Shown piece after piece: positions 60,115 to 64,000 of a stretch of 64,000 bases of DNA (position 1 is the first letter of the stretch; each line of letters opens with the position of its first letter). The notes beneath the pieces were generated by a model, which saw nothing but the letters and a program-made list of their open reading frames with translations, did no database searches and was not told the origin of the DNA. Source of the stretch: Artemia franciscana (Eukaryota > Arthropoda > Branchiopoda > Anostraca > Artemiidae); contig NC_088882.1 of the NCBI RefSeq assembly GCF_032884065.1, forward strand, positions 37,554,519-37,618,518, given 5' to 3'. The translations under genes were made by a program, and so were the position numbers.

Positions 60115-61600
60115 AGTCGACTATGAAATGCTGGAATTTTTTCAGCTTTTTAGGACACATCAAAGAAGGAAGGACATTAAGTTCAAGCATCTAAAACCTC
60201 CTGAACTTCAAAGATAAATACAGCTCCAAAGGGGAGCTACAACTTCTTCAGATGTTTAATAGCATAAAGTTATGCTGATTTTTTTTTTTCTTAATTTGGC
60301 ACCTAATTATGCTTTTTTGCAATTATGCAATTATGCGAATTATGCATTACCTTAATTATTGGGTTATTTTTTTGTTTTAAGTTGAACTATGAAGACTGTT
60401 TTATTTTCAGGCCAGAAAAAGTAAGAGTACCAATTATAAGAAAAAAATACCATGTCGTTTTTTGCAATAACTTAAGAGATAACTTGTACGGAGTCAGCAA
60501 TCTAGTACGTTTAACTATTGTTTTGTTTCTCTGCTAAGGTATTAGACTAGTATGCATAGAAAATGTTATCAAGGAATAAAGATACCACCATTAAGCAGGA
60601 TCACAATTGACCCTGGGAGACTGCTAGAAGCATTTTTGAAGGTCCTAAGCAGATTACCAGTCAGAAGTATCCAAGCATCCTTTTGGCACCAGTCGGTCCA
60701 AAATTGCTAGTTTACGGCACAGAAATCGGCACTTTGAAAGAGCACTGGAACATAACATTTCCATTCAAAGGATTCTTTGATATTCGACGACCAGTAATGT
60801 AATACGATGATCCCACGAAAAACAATTAAAAAAAAAAAACAAGCAAATATCATTAACACTCACCTGCGGGCGTCCTCGGGATAAATATTATGTTCCATGT
60901 TTCGTCAGATAGGAGCTTGAGACCTGTCCTCAGGAGCTGTCAACATGGGCGTAGGCAGGATCTTGTCTAGAAAGGGGGAGGGGGTCCTGTGATGGAAGGG
61001 GGAGCTTAAGTTATATCGGCAGTTCACAAAAACTTTCACTCTTTCTTTCACCCATGTGTTTAGTTTGTCTTTTTTTTTTAGATGGTTCTAATTTAAAAGC
61101 CTGTTTTTCCTTCTATAAAGGATATTTTTTCTCTCCGTTGAGAAAGGCTGTGAGACGTGGAGCTGATATATTCGAATTTAAAAAAATAATTATGTTTTAT
61201 CATTGGCTTTTTTATTTCGTTTTTTTGTTCCACTGAGATGAACAAGAAGATGAACAAAACGGAAAAAAAAACAACAACAACAAACAATATACAGAACAGC
61301 TTTTGAACACAATAAAAAAAATGTCCAATTTCGCTGGAGGGGGAGGCGAGGGGACCGCTGTGCTTATGAAATTAGGTAACATTTAAATGTGTTTAGGTAA
61401 CATTTAAAATGAACATTGTAAAATTAGGTGTTAAGCCATCACTTATAATTCTTGAGAGAAATTCTAGCAATTTATTTATTTATAATTACTTATTATTTTA
61501 CCTAATATTTTGCTAAACTATGCCATGAATCCTACGAAAAATTAAGCAAAAAAGGTCAATTTAAAAAAAGAAGTGAACAAAAAATAAAAACAAAACAAAT
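60115..61600. other. AT-rich stretch, no gene recognised
   Basis: TAATTATGC motifs cluster at 60260-60350 (also seen in the 237-bp direct repeats at 21.5 and 22.1 kb). Short hydrophobic frames on both strands at 61050-61290 are uninformative. Confidence 0.5.
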
Positions 61601-64000
61601 CCTCAATTAAAAAAAGAATTCCAAATATTTCGACCCCACGTCCGGGAGCTTTTCTCAACGGAAAATAACGAAAAGAACAGAAAAAGATTGTTTTTAAAAG
61701 TAACACAAAAAACGACAACTAAACACACTAAAAAAAGAAACAACTCACATTATAAACAAACTTCCAAAACTGATGTTGCAGCATAAGAATAAAACAAGCA
61801 AATGTTCATAGTGAAACCATGGGTCACTCTCCTCTCAAAATTCAGTGAATAAATGGGAATCTATTAAAAGCGAAGAATATGTTTACTTGATCAAACAAAA
61901 AATGTCACCAAGCCCCAGGTCCATCACCCCTAACTAAATCTTATAGGTTACTAAACAAATTCATGAATTATACATCAACTGGATTTTTATGCTTGCTAGT
62001 TTAGCTGCAGTCCGTTGACATTTTCTAGCTTTGAACTCATTCTGACTTTTTTCGCAAGGTTAACACTTGTTCCAGGACAATTATGTAAGCCTCTAATGGT
62101 TGACGATTTTACCTGCTCCTTAATAAAACTATTATAAATTCAGTTTATCCCATTTCACTTCATCTCTATTAATACTAATACCCCAATAACTCTATTAATA
62201 CTAAGATTCAAAAATCTTTTTTATTTCCATTATTTCTCTGAAACTTTCCAAAAGTCCTAGAGATATAACTACAATTTTTGTTTGATAAAATTTAGAAAAT
62301 TTCAAAAATTTTATTATTTTTGAGTTTAGAAAAAAAAATACCAATATAATTACACAACAAAAGTTTTTTGAAAATTGTAAAGTAAATAAAATAATTCCAA
62401 AATCATCTTGTTATATCATTCAAATACATTTAATGAGGCTAATCACTCGAGAAAGGTAAATTTACTAAATTTAAACCACGCATTGAAAAAATAAACGTTT
62501 CCAGAGATCACAAATTGTAAAAAAAATAGATTTAAAAAATAGTCTCTGCGGTTTTCTTAATACCTATGATTTCCATCAAATTAAATCAATTTTCAAAAAA
62601 AATTTTTAACGCATTTTCAGATTATCCACGGAAAGAGTAAACCAAAAATTTTTGCAATTGAAAAGGGAACATGAAAACCAAAAATATCAATGCATAAACC
62701 TAAGCTTTTTCCTGGCTCTGGGGTGACGAATTTAAGCAAAAGGGAGGTAACCAAAGAACAAAAGGAAATTCTTGAGAAAGGTTCAAAATTCAGACTAAAT
62801 CATAAAGAAGTACCGATAGAAGAAATGATTTCAAAGACTGAGACAGGGATTCGTAAGTTTTCAAAAGATGTTAACAACGTAGATGATTTAAGACTGGGGG
62901 GTCGTGAATATTTTGAAAGATCTTGATAATTTTCAAGAAAACTTTACGAACAAAGATATAAAAACTTAATACATTTAAAAACAGATGATTCTCTAATAAT
63001 AAGGAAAGCTGGTAAGAGCAATACGGTAGTAATCCTAGAAAAAGAAGATTATGATGGTAAAATAGAAGCAATTCTAAAAGATATTTTAACACACAAAAAA
63101 TGTAACTCAGACCCAACTGAATCGTATTTTGCAAAATTAAGAAAGGACTTAGAAGACCTTAACACTAATGGGAATATCACACCATATATGTATTACAAGT
63201 TCTTTCCAAGGGGATCCGTCTGCCCAAGAGTCTATGGTTTGCTAAAAATACCTAAAATAGGTGTTCCTCTAAGAACTATAGCATCAACAACTAATTCACC
63301 AACGGAAAGAATCGAAGAGAGGGTAGCAATGACACTTAAAGCTTTATTATATCCCCAAAATTCGTATATAAAAAATCGTAATTCTTAAAAGATAAATTTA
63401 TAAATGTTGAAATATCAAATGAATCTAGGCTGTTTAGTTTTGATATAAAATCAATGTATACATATATACCTTTTGATAGATATTTTAATATTTTATCCAA
63501 AAAACTTAATGAACATAAAAATGAAATAAAAGAATTATCTACGGGAACTGAAATAGAAACTATATTAAATTTAGTTAAAATAACCAGCAGGTATAATAAT
63601 TATTTTAAGTTTAGAGATAATTTTTCCACCGAACTAGGGGATCGGCAATGGGAGGGCCCTTAAGTCTGCTGTTTGCGAATATTTATCTAGAGTATGTAGA
63701 AACTTTAGCTAAAGAAACATATTTTTTAAAACCTAAATTTTGGGCCAGATATATGGAAGATATTTTAGTTATTTGGAATTATGGTGAATCACAAATTGAA
63801 GGTCATCTGTAAAATTGAATAATCTGGGACGGGAAATTAGTTTTTACAATTAATAAAGAAACAGAGAATAAGTTACCGTTTCTGGATATTTAGATCCATA
63901 GAAAAAATAATGAACTAACTTTTTCAGTTTACCGTAAACCGACTAACAACAACCGCTGTTTATCGTTCGCATCAAATCATCCGATCCAAGTAAAAAGGGG
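61600..64000 (+). mobile_element. Penelope-like retroelement, cut by the window's right edge
   Basis: The element starts around CAAATATTTCGACCCCACGT (61622), a terminal-repeat motif shared with 26290. AT-rich untranslated sequence follows to ~62690 and then a frameshifted RT ORF to the window end. The GIY-YIG domain expected at the C-terminus would lie beyond 64000. Confidence 0.8.
62690..64000 (+). pseudogene. Penelope-like reverse transcriptase (partial, frameshifted)
   Basis: Penelope RTs are telomerase-like reverse transcriptases. Blocks in order: VTNLSKREVTKEQKEILEKG, FRLNHKEVPIEEMISKTETG (62724-62850); after a frameshift DDSLIIRKAGKSNTVVILEK, DYDGKIEAIL (62988-63080); PYMYYKFFPRGSVCPRVYGL, PKIGVPLRTIASTTNSPTER (63184-63310); LFSFDIKSMYTYIPFDRYF (motif A, ~63432-63490); after a further frameshift MGGPLSLLFANIYLEYVETL (~63649); FWARYMEDILVIWNYGESQ (~63740, the usual RY-x-DD reads YMED); NKETENKLPFLDI; and FSVYRKPTNNNRCLSFASNH near the edge. 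At least four frame breaks or stops, plus the Glu in the catalytic pair, make it inactive. Confidence 0.9.

Overview
This window is eukaryotic, repeat-saturated, AT-rich DNA. It has no operons, no Shine-Dalgarno-led genes and no long intact ORFs, but it has spliced exons with GT/AG borders, several clades of decayed non-LTR and Penelope-like retroelements, MITE-like hairpins, minisatellites and long microsatellites. The one host gene I recognise is an Arrowhead/Lhx6-Lhx8-class LIM-homeobox gene whose protein reads closest to the arthropod Arrowhead family as I recall it. The interspersed repeat style suggests a crustacean, with a brine shrimp (Artemia) as a plausible source; that last step is recollection and inference, not proof.

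The gene (Awh) lies on the minus strand and spans most of the left three quarters of the window. I assembled it by eye from splice signals, reading phase and protein similarity: putative first coding exon 48108-48182; first half of LIM1 44981-45073; second half of LIM1 38423-38544; LIM2 28576-28793; homeodomain helices 1-2 at 17557-17723; homeodomain helix 3 and C-terminal region 13883-14087; and a weak, phase-compatible candidate last exon 8764-8807. The four central introns are about 3.5, 9.8, 9.6 and 6.4 kb. Each junction keeps phase, and all zinc ligands of both LIM domains are present.

The introns are filled with repeats. Two tandem arrays appear to have grown from the edges of the gene's own exons. 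One is a ~78-bp minisatellite whose monomer is the 3' splice site plus the first 48 bp of the LIM1 exon (38497-40675, continued at 43590-44015 after a transposon insertion split it). The other is a ~130-bp array resembling the end of the homeodomain-helix-3 exon plus following intron (units at 10930-11840, 12660-12800, 13690-13940). This is the most unusual thing in the window.

Mobile DNA, left to right: RTE-type LINE 3' ends with TAG-rich tails (660-910, 1585-1900, 2985-3040, 16150-17115) and an inverted RTE endonuclease piece (18790-19600); repeated copies of a large interspersed family ending in GCTCTTTACGCTAAAG hairpin modules (11.8, 17.8, 20.5, 23.7, 33.4, 35.3, 40.7, 41.8, 45.6 kb); a Penelope-like 3' end (26090-26760); a nearly full-length but frameshifted CR1/Jockey-like LINE (29290-33365); a hAT MITE (44328-44606); two small elements carrying an IS1595/Merlin-like zinc-ribbon ORF (49540-49939, 54082-54494); an inverted CR1/Jockey-like LINE fragment (58880-60110); and a Penelope-like element running off the right edge (61600-64000).

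Right of about 48.2 kb I find no convincing host exon. That part holds a 1.6-kb minisatellite with a 78-bp period (51345-52990), a 208-bp (TA)n tract, LINE and Penelope debris and AT-rich sequence. All retroelement ORFs seen here carry frameshifts or stops, so none is likely to be autonomous as it stands.
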